DNA of 64,000 bases from Nelumbo lutea (GCA_022828595.1 JAKGHH010000008.1:28264378-28328377); one strand, 5' to 3'; positions 51,641 through 63,986 are shown, counted from the stretch's first letter. The notes: generated by a model not told the origin, from the sequence alone. Program-made: numbers and translations.

Positions 51641-51912
51641 GTATACATGGTTATTCTTTCTTGATGAACAATTCCTATTTTAATTTAAATTTTGTTCCTG
51701 TTAGTATTAAAAGTCCACTTAGCAAGTGCTGGTTTTCTTGCACTGATGTAAGGAAGTATGGAAGTTTTTATTTACAGGTTATACTTTCATAAATTCATTT
51801 TTCTCATTCCATTTACTTATATGTACATGTCTTATTTTATGTTCTTTCAATTTTTATAAGTTTGACAAATCAATGTTGGTAATGGCAAAGAAAGAGGGTG
51901 GGTGCTAGATTT
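51641..51912. other. Start of intron 9, nothing recognised
   Basis: AT-rich. I looked here for the next ASHR3 exon (post-SET cysteines) and did not find one. Confidence 0.6.
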
Positions 51913-52077
51913 GGATGGTGTTTGGTTCTGTGGCTGTTTATTTTTTTTTGATGAATGATAATAAATTTATTAATTCAGAAGCAAATTTAGAGTGAGTTCA
52001 TACAACATCCCAGGGAGAGGCGCGAGCTGCAGCCCCTCCTTGAATCTTACAAGTAAACTAGGAAAGAAAAGCAAGAA

Positions 52078-53797
52078 TCACAACTGAGCCCAAAACAATT
52101 CTTCCCTATTTACCCCTTGCTTAGCTAACACATCTGACAAAGTATTTGCTGATCTCCCCACCCACTGTATAGTGACCAACATATTCCTTGTCAACCAACT
52201 AAATTTCTTCATTTCATTCTTGTAACGCCACATAGTCTCTTCATGATTTTTCAACCAACCCACCACCACTTTGGTATCCCCCTCGATTGTGAGGTGTTGT
52301 ATCCCCAGCTGGTTTGCAAATTGCACCCCTTGTACAACAGCTAAAAGTTCTACCCTGGTGGAGTCCCCAATTCCCAAGGGACCTGAGTGAGCAACAAAAT
52401 CTCTCCCTTCTCATTTCTCAAAGCACCCCCATTCCGGATAATCCTAGATTACCCATGCTACTTCCATTAAAGTTCAACTTCAGTGAGCCTTCGGATGGAG
52501 GAGACCAGCTTGTAATTGATTTGTCCTTTAGGGATGAACACCTCGCTACTGCTGACCAATTTCTCCAAAGGTCATTAAAGGGGAATTGATGAAAGATTTC
52601 CAAGGTCTTAAGCCAAGGTATTGCCCTAGTTAACACACAATCTTTCAATTCTTGACAGCTCCTTTCCTTTTTTTGAAAAATTCTAATATTCCTTTCTTCC
52701 CAAAGATTCCAAATCAAGGCAACACGAGCACATCTCCATATAATTCTCCCTATTTTTGTAGGCCAATAAAAGGTAGAATGGTTGAAGAGGATGTGAACTC
52801 CTGCTGGTAGACTCCAACTACTCTCAAACAATGAAAGTAGCCAAGCCCAAAGGTCTGCAGAAAAGGGACAAGATATTCATTGGTGGTAACAATCCTCACC
52901 ATGAGCTCTATAGAGGATACGCCAATTAGGAGAAATATAGAGGAAAGGTCTTCTCTTTTGTAGGTTATCTAGAGTGTTTACTTTCCCATGGAATACTTCC
53001 CAACAAAACGCCATAATTTTTTGGGGAACTGGCCTATACCAAATTTCTTTTGACGGAAAGGGTTGGTGAGTAGAAAGTTGAGAGATGGACTTGAAGAAAG
53101 AAGCACATGTGAAGGTTCCATTGGGTCTAGGAGTCCATACCCTCTTATCTGGCTTGGAAGGATCCAAACAAACTTGATTAAGACAACCAAGCAAGACAGA
53201 AAGAGATTCAATTTCATCATCCCTAAGTCCTCTATGAAACCCAAAATTCCAAGTAGGATCTAAGGATGTTCCCAAAGGTGATACAAGTTTTGAGGCCACC
53301 TCTTTTTTGTACAAAGAAACAAAAAATAGCGAAGGGAACAGATCCTTTAAAGGTGTGTCTCCTACCCAAATATCCTCCCAAAAATGAATAGTATTGCCAG
53401 AACAAACTTCATACCGGATAAAATTGAGGAATTGAGGAAGGGTGTTGTGAATGGCCTTCCAAGATGCTGCTAGGTTAGTTTGCCTTGATACACCAGCATC
53501 CCATCCATTCTCTAACCTCCCATGAATGCTTCCCACCACCTCATGCCACAATCTATCTCTTTCCAGTGGCCATCTCCACAACCATTTCTCCAATAGAGCT
53601 TGTTTTTTTCTAGTTACCCTCCCAAGTCCCAAACCCCCCTCTTCTTTACTTATGCACACATTTTCCCAATTAACCAAGTAATCATTTTTTTCTTGTCCCG
53701 ACTCCCATAAGAAATCTCTCATCAACTTCTCCAGTTTCCTAGCTTCCCTAACTGGTATCCTAAATACAGACAAAAAATAGGTAGGTAAGTTAGCCAA
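52078..53797 (-). pseudogene. LINE-2 C-terminal region (zf-RVT and RNase H)
   Basis: 53797-52877 is one open piece: RIPVREARKLEKLMRDFLW, EGGLGLGRV, NTIHFWEDIWVGDTPL. Then come ARVALIWNLWEERNIRIFQK (52418-52831) and RNase H pieces LKLNFNGSSMGN and [47 protein letters not shown] (52078-52377). Breaks occur at about 52870 and 52400. Confidence 0.85.
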
Positions 53798-53848
53798 TGT
53801 AGCTCTTATTAGGGTAATTCTCCTTCCTAAAGAGACATAATTCTTCTT

Positions 53849-55165
53849 CTATGAGGCTAATCTCTTCTCAAACCTTTTTATCACCGGGGTCCAAAATCTA
53901 CTCTTCCTAGGATTTGCCCCTAAAGGAAGCCCTAAATATGACATAGGCCAAGCAGAGGTGGAACACTCGAGACACTCCGCAATAGCCTCGACCTCCCCTA
54001 CCTCCAAATTTATACTCGCCATGCAACTCTTTTCCAAATTTATTCTCAAATTAGAAATACTTTCAAATCCTTTGTTTAGCTCCTTTAGGTTTGCTACATT
54101 TTTGCTAAAACCTCCTTCACAAAAGATCATTAGGTCATCTGCAAACTGAAGGTGGGTGACGGGTCCTTGGTGTCTCCCTATTCTCCAACCCCTAATGGCA
54201 TCTTCATTGTCAGCCTTAGTAATTATCCTACTAATCACATCAGCTACTAAGGTAAAAAGGAAGGGTGAGAGTGGATCCCCTTGCCTGACACCCTTGCAAG
54301 CTGGAAAAAAGTCCCTCACCATACCATTTACTAGAATAGAGTAGTGACAAGTACTGATACACCAAAAAATCCAACTACACCCAGTCCACCAAATCATAGG
54401 CCTTTCCAATATCCAATTTACAAATGAAACCTCTTTTCCTAGACCTTTTCATTTCCTCCACACACTCATTGGCAATTAAGACCTGATCTGTTATTTGTTG
54501 CCCTTGAATGAAAGCCCCCTGGGTTTCACTAATGATAGAGGGGAGGACTGTTTTGATCCTCAACGAGAGCACTTTAGCCAGAATTTTATAGGTGCTTGTC
54601 ACCAGACTAATAGGTGGCCTTAATTCTAGGGCTTATAATGTTGTTGTCTGCAAATTCCGTAAAGACTTCAACTAAATCCTCTTTCAACACCTCCCAACGG
54701 TCTTGATAAAAACCCATTGTAAAGCCATCTGGACCTAAAGCCTTGGATCTATCCATTAGAAAGACAACTTTCTTAATCTCTTCTTCCTCGAAATCCCTTT
54801 CTAGCCACCTTGCCACTCCGTCATCACCTCTTGGCCATTCCACCCCTTCCACGATTGCTCTCACTCAAAGGTCTTCTATAAATCGATTTGAAGTGGTCCA
54901 CAAATTTTCTGGCTATGTCATCCTATTTGGTAAGCATCTCCTCTCCTATCTCTAGCTTGGTCACAAGATTCTTTCTTCGTCTCCCATTTGCCAAATTATG
55001 GAAAAATCTAGTGTTACCATCGCCTTTTTTAATCCACTTGTGTCTAGATTTTTGTCTCCAACTGATTTCTTCCCTCAGTAACACCTCTTCCAAATCCTTT
55101 TTGAATTGTCTCCTTAACACTCTATCCTCCTCGGTTAACCCATTTTGAGATTCCTTTACATCCAA
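53849..55165 (-). pseudogene. LINE-2 reverse transcriptase
   Basis: In order on the minus strand: WRQKSRHKWIKKGDGNTRFF (54923-55165), MDRSKALGPDGFTMGFYQDR (54607-54864), [20 protein letters not shown] and [20 protein letters not shown] (54375-54602), [32 protein letters not shown] with the catalytic FADD, and MSYLGLPLGA (53849-54409). All RT blocks survive, but three frame breaks separate them. Confidence 0.88.
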
Positions 55166-55336
55166 GTTTTCTATTCAAGAGATTAGGCACAATTTTTGCT
55201 CCTCAATTCTACCAAAATGATCACTATTCCACTCTTTTATTTTGGCTCTCAACCTTTTTAATTTCTTATGAAACTTGATCCCCTTCCATCTTACCCCCCT
55301 CTCCTCCTCATCCCACCATTCCTTCACTTGTTGTAA

Positions 55337-55674
55337 TTACCTGTTGGGGATTATTGGTTTCTTCAGAGAATCTAATGACATTAAAATCCCCGCCCAGGCA
55401 CCAAGGGCCATCCCATAACCCCTTGATTGCATATAGTTCATTAGAGAATCTAATGACATTAAAATCTGCCTATCACTTCTTCCACTACTTCCACCACATC
55501 CTCCCTCCACAGTGTTACGATCCCCCCCGAGGCTCCCCAAGAAGGAGACGAGCTCCAACCTAAACCTCTAGACCTCCAAAAACTCCTCACCCATCTCCCA
55601 TCTAATTCCATCATTTTGGATTCTTGTAACAACACAATATTGGGTTTTTCCCTTCGGAGTAGGTCTTTGATCAC
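55337..55674 (-). pseudogene. LINE-2 endonuclease remnant with internal duplication
   Basis: IKDLLRREKPNIVLLQESKM (55459-55674) is the first apurinic-endonuclease-like block. The middle is missing. GDFNVIRFSEE-type codons occur at 55360-55390, and the DNA string GAGAATCTAATGACATTAAA occurs twice (55375 and 55443), marking a 68-bp duplication. Confidence 0.7.
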
Positions 55675-56471
55675 CTTTTCTTTCTTACACTCCCTAACCC
55701 TCTTACATTCCAGCTAATAATTTTCATTGAGACAATATAGCAAAAAACCCATGAAAGGCCATAATCTCCTCATTTTAGCCTTTCCACTAAATTCTAAATC
55801 TCCCTCAATGTCTGAGATTAGCCTTTCCACTTCAGATCTTTTTTTCTTCTTTGTTCCTTCCCCACCCCCCCTTCCTAATACAACAATCATCATCTTTCTT
55901 TTCTCCATCCTTTCTAGCCAATGTCTGAGGAAGAATTTTACCCTAGTCACACTTATTTTGGCTACAACATCTCTCTAAGAATCCTTCTTTTTTTTTTTTA
56001 GTTCCTCCATCATTGTACAGATCAACTCCCAAATTCTGTTCGCCTCCCCCTTATTACTTCCTTCCATCACCCTCTCTCCTCCTTCCACTATCACCCTCTC
56101 TCTTGCATCAAAACCTCCTGGATGGGAAGCTGGAATATCTGTTTCAGGCATAGCAGACAAAGTTAGTACCTAAAAAAGAATTGACACCCATACCTAGTAG
56201 GATGGGGGTAGGACTAGAATCAATGGAATTGAGTTGCTGATAGGCGACAGATGGTTTTAAGGCCTTTCCCCTTTTTGGACAAAGTTGTGAAGTAGACATA
56301 GTGAAAGAATCACTTCCTGACGACTTACCCACTTGGCAATCCTTTCTCTGTGTTTTCGACACTGTAATATCCACATCCATCCTCATGGCCGATTCTTGTC
56401 CCTCTCCGCCAACATCCTGTAATTCATTAGACTCAGGGTCAGCTCCTTCGACAAAGAGAAGAGGAGTTTTC
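55675..56471 (-). pseudogene. LINE-2 5' region before the endonuclease
   Basis: Short minus-strand frames (56144-56386, 55975-56160, 55714-55950) of low-complexity, Ser- and Lys/Glu-rich content. They may be ORF1 or linker remnants; no zinc knuckle or RNA-binding motif is seen. Confidence 0.4.
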
Positions 56472-56974
56472 TTCTGTGGCTGTTTATTTGAAAAATGGTG
56501 TCAGCTCATTGCCACATAGGTGTTTATTCCAAAATGCTATTTGGTAAGACCGTTTATTAAATAAACGTTTTGTCAGTTTGTGCGAAAGCCAACCATTTGG
56601 TAAGACTGTTTATTAAATTAATGTTTCTCCCAACACCCAACAATTTATTTACTATTCAGCTTATGTAGTGCCTAATGGCATTTAATGGCGCCTAGCAACA
56701 ACACCTAAAAACGTTTATCAACCACTTTCTTCTTTTTCAAGATAAATCAAGTATACAACATTTATTAAATAAATGGCCACAATACCAAACATAGCCTTGA
56801 TGCTTATCTAGGATAGAAATTGAAAATTAATAAAAGTAACAATATGGTTAAAAATAAACTTAAATACTTGTACTAAATGTGCACCTGTAGAAATTTTAAA
56901 TTACAATAACAATTATTATTATAATTGCTACTACTACTATAATTACTACTACAATTATTATTAAATTTTGTTTT

Positions 56975-59060
56975 TCATTTATGTCTTAAATAAAAATTAA
57001 TAAAAATTATTTTTATTTAATATGATGATTATATAACATTAGAAATGTTCCAAAATGTCATATTGACAAAACTCTATATTTTTATCTTTTGTGTTCTATC
57101 TTTTTTTAAATACTTATTTTTCAATTATGACGCCATGAATTTCTTTGAAAAGGTGAATCATTGATCCACCATTTAAATAAGAAAATAGCTTTGCTTTCAG
57201 ATCAATTTTAAATTATATATTTCCTCTACATTATATACATAATTTTTACTTATCACACTTAATTTTTGTTTGAAATAATTAATGTATAGTTTTTTATATA
57301 TTCTTTTGATTACTTGTACTTTTTATTAATTTTTAAATATTTATTATTTTAATTATTATATCATCGATTAATCCATTTGACCCAAACCACTAACCCATGA
57401 CCCCAAAAGAAAAATAGTTTGATTTCTACGTTGATATTAAATTTTGTATTACGCTTCCATTATTGATAAAATTATATCTTATGTAAAATATTAATTTTTG
57501 TTCAATATAATGAATGTATAATATTATATATATGTCCAATATTTTATTTGTTATAAATATATTCCTTTATATCTTATGTATAATATTTATTTTTGTGATT
57601 CTTTGTATTATTTTTAAAAATTTTATTATTTGACTATGACATCATTTCACTTTTAGGTTGATTTTAATTTTGGCATTCCATTTTCATCATTTACAAAAAT
57701 ACTTATTACATTTCATACTTATTTTTTTCAGTATAATGAATATTCAATATTAATGACATGCCCAATTCTTTTTATTTTTTTGTATTATATATTTTAAATT
57801 TTTATTATTTAATTATGGATTTATTTATTAATGGATTTGACCCCAAATGGTTGAATTTCTTACTCACCACCGAGAGGTAAGAAAATGGTTTTGTTTTCAA
57901 ATTATTTTTCAAAATATTTATTTTTATATTATTAAAATTAATGTTGTGGATTTAATTAGTACAATTTAATGATGAGAAAAATATACCTTAAATATAGGAT
58001 TTAATAAGAGAATATACCTTAGATATGAGATTTAATGAGAGATAATAAGAAAATAGTTTTACTTCTAATTGGTTTTAAATTTTACATTTCATTTCCATCA
58101 TTAATAAAAACATTTCTTATTTATCATCAATGTTTTCAACTTGTTGTTGACTTGGCCGATCGAACTGTTCAATCCGTCACTCGACCTTGATTCTAGGTTT
58201 GGTTCTGTTGAAACTCCCCATTTTGGTTAAAAACCGTTTAAATTGGGTGGTTCAACCATTGACCCGTTCGACCCAGTACCAACTACCAAGTCGTAGTTTA
58301 CGCACTTAATTATGTGCAATCTTTTGGAATCCATAACTTATGCACTATGATGTCTGATTGGAGTTGTCTTTTTTTTTATTTTTTGAGTAATTGTTCAAGA
58401 TCTATACGTCCCAAGGGCATTATGCGTCTTGTCTTGCTATTTTTGTGAAAAACCCCCTTTTGGCCCTAAATTATAATTTTTAATATTTTTTATGAATAAA
58501 GAATTTAATATGGAATTAAAAAACATAAAAAATGTATCATAATACATATATTATATGTAATATATGTAAAACATAGTTGTGATATATGTAAAACATAATT
58601 ATACTATTTATTGATAAAACATGCATTTTGACTCGTTTGACCTTGACAGTCGAAATGGTGAACTGTGACCCGAAGGCAAAAGCGTTTCGGCCTCCGGGTC
58701 GGTTTTTAAAACATTGTTTATCATACTTATTATTATTTAATATGTCAAATATGTGATGTTAAAAACGTTCCCATTTTTTTAGTTTCTATATTTTTTTTCA
58801 TTTTATTATTTAATTTTGACAGCATGGATTAGCCCATTCCACCCAAATGGTTTAATTTCATACCACCACTTAGATGAAAGCACTATTTTTTCTAGGTAGA
58901 TTTTAAAAGTATAAGTTTTTATGTTATTGAAATTATTAATTTATTATGTATGTATTTAATTATAGAATTTAATGGTGAGAAGAAACAAAGAAGCCTTAAT
59001 ATATGATTCAATGAAGGTGAATGCAAATTAATTCCTTAAATGTTGGAATTAATGAGAGAT
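56975..59060. repeat. AT-rich degenerate tandem array, units of about 225 bp
   Basis: Related boxes recur: TTTAAATTATATATTTCC (57209), TTAAATTTTGTATTACGCTTCC (57437), TTTTAATTTTGGCATTCC (57660) and TTTTAAATTTTACATTTC (58072). A TTATTATTTAATTATG(A/G) box and a GACCC(A/C)AA(A/T)..TT(G/T) box also recur. Spacings of 228 and 223 suggest units of about 225 bp, five or six in all, strongly diverged. The hAT MITE at 58128-58716 interrupts one unit. Confidence 0.5.
58128..58716. mobile_element. 589-bp hAT-type MITE with TSD TTTATCAT
   Basis: TTTATCAT stands at 58120-58127 and 58717-58724. Ends are CAATGTTTTCAAC and, inward from the right, CAATGTTTTAAAAACC. An 8-bp duplication with CA(A/G)TG-type termini is the hAT signature. 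The interior has no transposase. Confidence 0.85.
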
Positions 59061-59375
59061 TATTGAATTCATTGAATATCTTAGAAATAACTCTGTTCAA
59101 ATTCCAACTCTTTTAATATCAATAAGTAATTACCCTATTTGCCCTCATTTTTATCAATAAATTTAAATATAGAGGGGTAAATTTTGTCATCACAAATTTT
59201 CAGAAATATTTTTAGGCTATTCATACTTTTTAAAGTAGTATAGATTATTGCTCTGTGAACTTTCTTTTCTTTTTTTTCTTCCCTCTTTTTTTTTTCTATA
59301 ACATTTAGCCCCTTTTTGGTTCAAATTTTTAATATCAACATTTATCGATTATCCAATGCTTTTTGTTTGTTTTAC
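59061..59375. other. AT-rich intron spacer
   Basis: No frame or repeat recognised apart from T runs near 59260-59300. Confidence 0.5.
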
Positions 59376-59490
59376 TAGGGTTGCAACTCGAGTTGGCCCA
59401 AGTTAGCATTTTACACTGCTTTGAGCTGAGGGCTGGGCCCATTCAAATTTTGGTAAAAGCCAACCTAGGCTTGTCCAAGTTGCATTCCTA
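59376..59490. mobile_element. 115-bp MITE of the TAGGGnTGCAA family
   Basis: The ends TAGGGTTGCAACTCGAG and, inward from the right, TAGGAATGCAACTTGG are inverted repeats. Flanks TGTTTTAC (59368-59375) and TCTTTTAC (59491-59498) match at 7 of 8, again hAT-like. Confidence 0.75.
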
Positions 59491-59835
59491 TCTTTTACTT
59501 TCCAGTTGAAATTCATATACTGCGGTGTCTACGTAATTGGCACTTTAATTTCCTTTCGTTACCCAAAATTTGAGGTATGTGATTATCAAAGTAATTTCTG
59601 ATTATACAATGGAGGTTGACAACCTTGCATATGTCCTCTTCTCAATCATTCTACCTCTTCATAATGAATTGACATTGAGGGTACGTTTAACTCGCTAGCA
59701 TTCAGGATAATTCATATTGCACTAATTAATGGAATGGCGAAATATAAATGTTTTCCCAGTTCTTAAAGGTTGGACAAATTTAATGGTGATGATTGTGATT
59801 ATATCCTTTCTATGAATCTTTTAGTTCATTTAGTG

Positions 59836-59881
<46 letters not shown>

Positions 59882-60027
59882 TCTCACCTCCTCCTCCTTG
59901 CATTTTATTCATGTTGTAGTATTAATTCTTGAGGTGTATGAGGAATGGGGTTTTTTTTAGGAAGAAAAATTATATTCAAGTACTTTTATGTAATTTTGGG
60001 TAATTTTATATAAATATAAAGAATGAG
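59491..60027. other. Intron 9 spacer with a long (CT)n microsatellite
   Basis: A (CT)n tract of about 42 bases lies at 59837-59878. No coding content. Confidence 0.8.
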
Positions 60028-60603
60028 TGTTAGAATTTTAGCTCACAACCTTGAGGCCGAAGCCCATTCAGATGGGGTTTAATTACTAGATGGAGACAAA
60101 GCTATCATGTTCAAACCACAACAGCCAAATCCACGTGCATGGCCATCATATGATCGAGTGTATGCTTGGAGAAAGCATCTATATATATATAGTGGAACCT
60201 AAGGGAGAAATGAATGAGATATTTACCCTAATTCACCCTAATTCCCTTTTTCTTCCTCTTCTCTCTTTGTAGGAGGTTGTTTTCCCTAGAAGTTCACCGG
60301 AGTGGGGTAGTAACCCATCAACTAGTATCAGAGCATCATGCTGACTACCAGATCCTCTTCCATGGAGGGAAGAGTTGATAAACTGGAGGTTGGCCTACAT
60401 AGGTTCGAAGATGATTTGAAGATGATCATGGCAGTTTTATTGGTGATCTTGACGTAGATCGAAAAGTCCACATTAGTTGGGAGTTAGAGAAATGAAAATG
60501 GAGCTTCTAGCAATGGAGGATCTAGGCACACCAATGGAGTTCCAATCCAGTTTGCCAAGCTTGACTTCCCCCACTTTCTAGGTGAGGATCCCTTATCCTA
60601 GGT
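60028..60603 (+). mobile_element. Gypsy-2: 5' LTR and gag start, interrupted by Copia-6
   Basis: LTR about 60028-60318 (starts TGTTAGAATTTTAGC, ends CCCATCA), then a mutated primer site (CTAGTATCAGAGC, 60319-60331). Gag then starts at about 60340 with MLTTRSSSMEGRVDKLEVGL and reaches VQFAKLDFPHFLGEDPLS, typical of Ty3/Gypsy gag. One in-frame stop occurs. The element is cut by Copia-6 near 60603; its remainder lies outside the window. Confidence 0.75.
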
Positions 60604-60980
60604 ATTGAGGGATGAGAAGTTCAGGACTGTTATCAGTCTTGAACCCTAATGAATCTCAGGATCGAAGATAAGCAGAAAGAAAGAGGAGAGAAGAGAAAGA
60701 GGGAGAAGAAACAGTAGAACACAAGGGTTGAAAGGAGGAGCAGAAGCTTCATGTTCAGCCGCCGCCACCTTAATTAATATTTATAGGTTATGCTCATTAT
60801 ATGGAAAGGACATATCTGCCCTTAGTCTTTACATAACAAATAGAGTAAAACAAAGACTGAAATAAATAACAACTGAAACAACTAAATGACCAATAGCTAA
60901 CCCTAGGCAGACTAGAATATCTTCTACACTACGAACACAGTGGGACCGTAGCTGTGGGGCCCACTCCAGTGTTCTCGACA
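60604..60980 (-). repeat. Copia-6 3' LTR (outer border approximate)
   Basis: Follows the polypurine tract and starts TGTCGAGAACAC. The outer end lies in CTTCTCATCCCTCAATACC next to the Gypsy-2 gag; no partner LTR is available to fix it. Confidence 0.7.
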
Positions 60981-62216
60981 CTCCCCCTCAAGTTGGGAAT
61001 AAATGTTTATCATTCCCAACTTGGATAGATCTGCCTCTAGCTTCTTCTGTGATACAACTTTAGTGAGGATATTTGCCAGTTGCATATTGGATGTGATGTA
61101 TTGGAGACATACTTCTTGTGATGAGATCCTCTCTCGTACAAAGTGTCGATCAACTTCAATATGTTTAGTCCTATGATGCTGCACTGGGTTGTGTGCTATA
61201 TTAATAGCCGCTTGATTATCACAATACAACATCAGGGGCTTCTCATACTCAACACCCAACTCCTCAAGTAGTGATCTTAGCCAAAGAATTTCAGCCACTC
61301 CATTAGCCATTGACCTATACTCAGCTTCAGCACTGGATCGAGAGACAACACTTTGTTTCTTACTCCGCCAAGAAACCAGATTACCTCCCACAAGAGCACA
61401 ATATCCAGAAGTAGACCATCTGTCATCAACACTCCCAGCCCAATCGGCATCTGTATAGACTTCCACTTTCATGTGGTCATTGTTCTTGAACAATATACCT
61501 CTACCCGGGCATCTCTTCAAATATGCTAGTATTCTTTCTGCTGCTAGAAGGTGTGTGGTTCTAGGAGAATGCATGTACTGACTGATAACACTAACGGCAT
61601 AGCTGATGTCTGGTCGGGTAAGGCATAGATATAGGAGCTTTCCCACTAACCGCTGGAACATAACTTTGTCTTCAAGCATCTCCCCACTCTCTGCATTAAT
61701 CCTGTGGTTCTGTTCAATAGGTGTATCTGTAGGTTTGACACTTAGCTTTTCAGTTTCAGCCAAGAGATCTAACACATATTTCCTCTGAGAGACAAAGATT
61801 CCTTGCTTAGATCTAGCAACCTCAATACCCAAAAAATACCGTAGTGTACCCAGATCTTTCACCTCAAACTCTTGACGAAGAAGCTGTTTGAGGGACTCAA
61901 TCTTATGGTTGTCGTTTCCTGTGACCACAATATCATCAACATAAACTGCAAGTAGTGTCAGTGACGACTCCACCCTCTTGATGAATAATGTATGATCTGA
62001 CTGGGTCTGTACATAACCGAACTTCCCAAGGGCTAGTCTGAATCTGTCGAACCAAGCTCTAGGTGACTGCTTCAAACCATACAAAGCCTTGTTGAGCCGA
62101 CAAACTTTCTTACCTGCCTCTGTATCATAGAATCCAGGAGGCAACAACATGTAGACCTCTTCCTGCAAGTCCCCGTTTAGGAAAGCATTCTTAACATCCA
62201 TTTGGTACAAAGCCAA
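60924..62216 (-). CDS. Copia-6 RT and RNase H, 430-aa open piece
   Basis: The best-preserved polymerase in the window. RT blocks: [20 protein letters not shown] (near 5-24), [15 protein letters not shown] (about 47-61), [11 protein letters not shown] with the catalytic DD (about 91-101), [14 protein letters not shown]. RNase [89 protein letters not shown]. The catalytic D, E, D residues look intact. The frame runs past the polypurine tract into the LTR. RT upstream (62177-62374) is in another frame. Confidence 0.85.
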   Translation of the reverse strand: MALYQMDVKNAFLNGDLQEEVYMLLPPGFYDTEAGKKVCRLNKALYGLKQSPRAWFDRFRLALGKFGYVQTQSDHTLFIKRVESSLTLLAVYVDDIVVTGNDNHKIESLKQLLRQEFEVKDLGTLRYFLGIEVARSKQGIFVSQRKYVLDLLAETEKLSVKPTDTPIEQNHRINAESGEMLEDKVMFQRLVGKLLYLCLTRPDISYAVSVISQYMHSPRTTHLLAAERILAYLKRCPGRGILFKNNDHMKVEVYTDADWAGSVDDRWSTSGYCALVGGNLVSWRSKKQSVVSRSSAEAEYRSMANGVAEILWLRSLLEELGVEYEKPLMLYCDNQAAINIAHNPVQHHRTKHIEVDRHFVRERISSQEVCLQYITSNMQLANILTKVVSQKKLEADLSKLGMINIYSQLEGECREHWSGPHSYGPTVFVV

Positions 62217-62818
62217 GTGTAGCTTGCTGCAAGAGATAATAGAACCCGAATGGTGGTCATCTTGGCTACCGGGGCAAATGTCTCCAAGTAATCTATACCA
62301 TAAGTTTGAGTGAATCCCTTTGCAACTAGCCGAGCTTTGTACCTCTCAATGGAACCATCCGCATTATGCTTCACAGTAAATACCCACCTGCATCCAACTG
62401 GTTTCTTTCCTTTGGGAAAGTCAACTAGCTCTCAGGTATTATTTTTCAACATGGCATCCATTTCAACTTGCATTGCACCTCTCCACTCCGGGACTGATAG
62501 GGCTTCTTGCACTGTTCTCGGAATAGGGACATCAGCAACAGAGGTGAGATAGGACCTATAGGAGGGAGATAGGCGATCATAGGACAAAAACTGGGAGATG
62601 TAGTGGGCTGTAGATGTGGTGCAATGCCGTTTTCCTTTACGGAGGGCAATGGGAAGATCAAGGTCATCTGCAGAGGGTGAGGTAGCAACAATGGAAGGAG
62701 TCTCTGTGGGCCCTGGGACTGTAATATTTGGACTTGGAGCCGCAGAAGAGATTGTAGCTGGCTGGGACTGCTGATGACCAGGATCAATCTGCCTGCATCG
62801 CCTATGATAGACTCTCAA
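62177..62818 (-). pseudogene. Copia-6 linker and RT start, shifted frames
   Basis: [18 protein letters not shown] and ALSVPEWRGAMQVEMDAMLK (62432-62818), then [20 protein letters not shown] with [20 protein letters not shown] (62177-62374). One frame break lies near 62430 and another near 62220, before the 430-aa piece. Confidence 0.85.
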
Positions 62819-63986
62819 CTCCCGATCCCTTTGACCACCCTCGCTACTACAGCCCTCATCATCAACTGGAATAAGGGAACAGCCCCAAAGGTATTAACCG
62901 TGTCCTCACTGCACTCCTCCTCCCCCTGAAGAAAAAAACCCAAATCTCCACGCTCACTACTCTCCCCCTGAGGAGAGACCCGAGAATAGTAGGGTGTCTC
63001 CTCAAAGAAAGTGACATCCATGGATACATACTTCTTCCCTGAGACAGGATCATAACAACAATAACCCTTTTGAGTTTGTGCATAACCAAGAAATATGCAT
63101 TTGGAGGCTTTGGGTTGAAACTTGGAGTGATTGGGACCAAGAAGCTGAACAAAACAGGTACAACCAAATGTCTTGAGGGGAATAGTGAACAACTCTTCAT
63201 TGGGGTATAGAAGGGAAAAATGAGGTTTCATATCAAGAACCCGAGAAGGAATCCGATTAATAAGATATGCCGCCGTAAGGATGTGCCGATTAATAAAAAC
63301 CCCAGAAGTGAATAGGGACATTGGAGGTAAACATAATACTTCTAGCCACCTCCAAGATGTGCCTATTCTTCCTCTCTGCAACCCCATTCTGCTGAGGTTT
63401 TTATGAGGACACGTGCTCTGGTGGATAACCCCATGATTAAGGAGGTACGATGCCAATGGCTTAGCAAAGTATTCCTTTGCATTATCAGATCTAAGTACTT
63501 TTATCCTGGCATCAAATTGTGTTAGGTTCATTTGGTGGAAGTTTTGGGTCAGGACAGGCACCTCATCTTGTGATCGCATAAGATAAACCCATGAAAAACG
63601 GGTGTGGTCATCAACAAATAGCAAAAAATACCTGTACCCCCCCATAGAAGGAATGTGATATGGCCCCCAAACATCAGTATGCACAATATCAAAAGAACTA
63701 TTACTCCTTTTATTACTCAATGAATAAGAGTTTCTACAATGTTTAGCCAACTCACAACTTTCACACTTAACTGAGATGACTCAACAGACTCAAACAAAGT
63801 AGGAAACAGACTCTTCAAGGACCAAAAAGATAAATGACCCAATCGGTTATGCCACAACATAACCGGACTCACAACTTGAGAAACAAGTAACTTCTTATCC
63901 ACTGACTCTTCCCGACGAGAACTCTCCCCGAGCAGATAGATCTCATTCGTCTCATAGCCAGTCCCAATCACCTTCTTCGTCTCCAT
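62815..63986 (-). pseudogene. Copia-6 integrase, nearly open
   Basis: Pre-integrase MLWHNRLGHLSFWSLKSLFP (63717-63986). Integrase core [48 protein letters not shown] (63500-63750), then, after a frame-damaged PQ(Q)NGVAERK block, AYLINRIPSRVLDMKPHFSL and KCIFLGYAQTQKGYCCYDPV. The catalytic D and D are visible. The E-containing block near 63390 is distorted. Confidence 0.8.

Larger units (their letters stand above)
51941..56471 (-). mobile_element. LINE-2: 4.5-kb L1-type LINE with a 15-bp TSD
   Basis: TTCTGTGGCTGTTTA stands at 51926-51940 and again at 56472-56486. Between them the minus strand runs from a 5' region through an endonuclease remnant, RT, zf-RVT and RNase H to a 3' A run (T run on the plus strand at 51941-51949). 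That is shorter than a full plant L1, because much of ORF1 and the endonuclease core are missing. Confidence 0.92.
51913..56796. repeat. Inverted-repeat (MITE-like) element split by LINE-2
   Basis: The left end GTTTGGTTCTGTGGCTGTTTA and the right end read inward GTTTGGTATTGTGGCCATTTA are inverted repeats (about 20 of 24 positions). The left arm is at 51913-51940 and the remainder at 56487-56796. The original unit was about 335 bp without the LINE and its TSD copy. Internal GTAAGAC(C/T)GTTTATTAAAT boxes recur at 56545 and 56602. Confidence 0.6.

Noticed and set aside
51641..60300. Possible exon 10 (post-SET) of the methyltransferase
   Set aside because: I searched for an acceptor followed by the expected cysteine-rich end and saw none; the exon is presumably beyond 64000.
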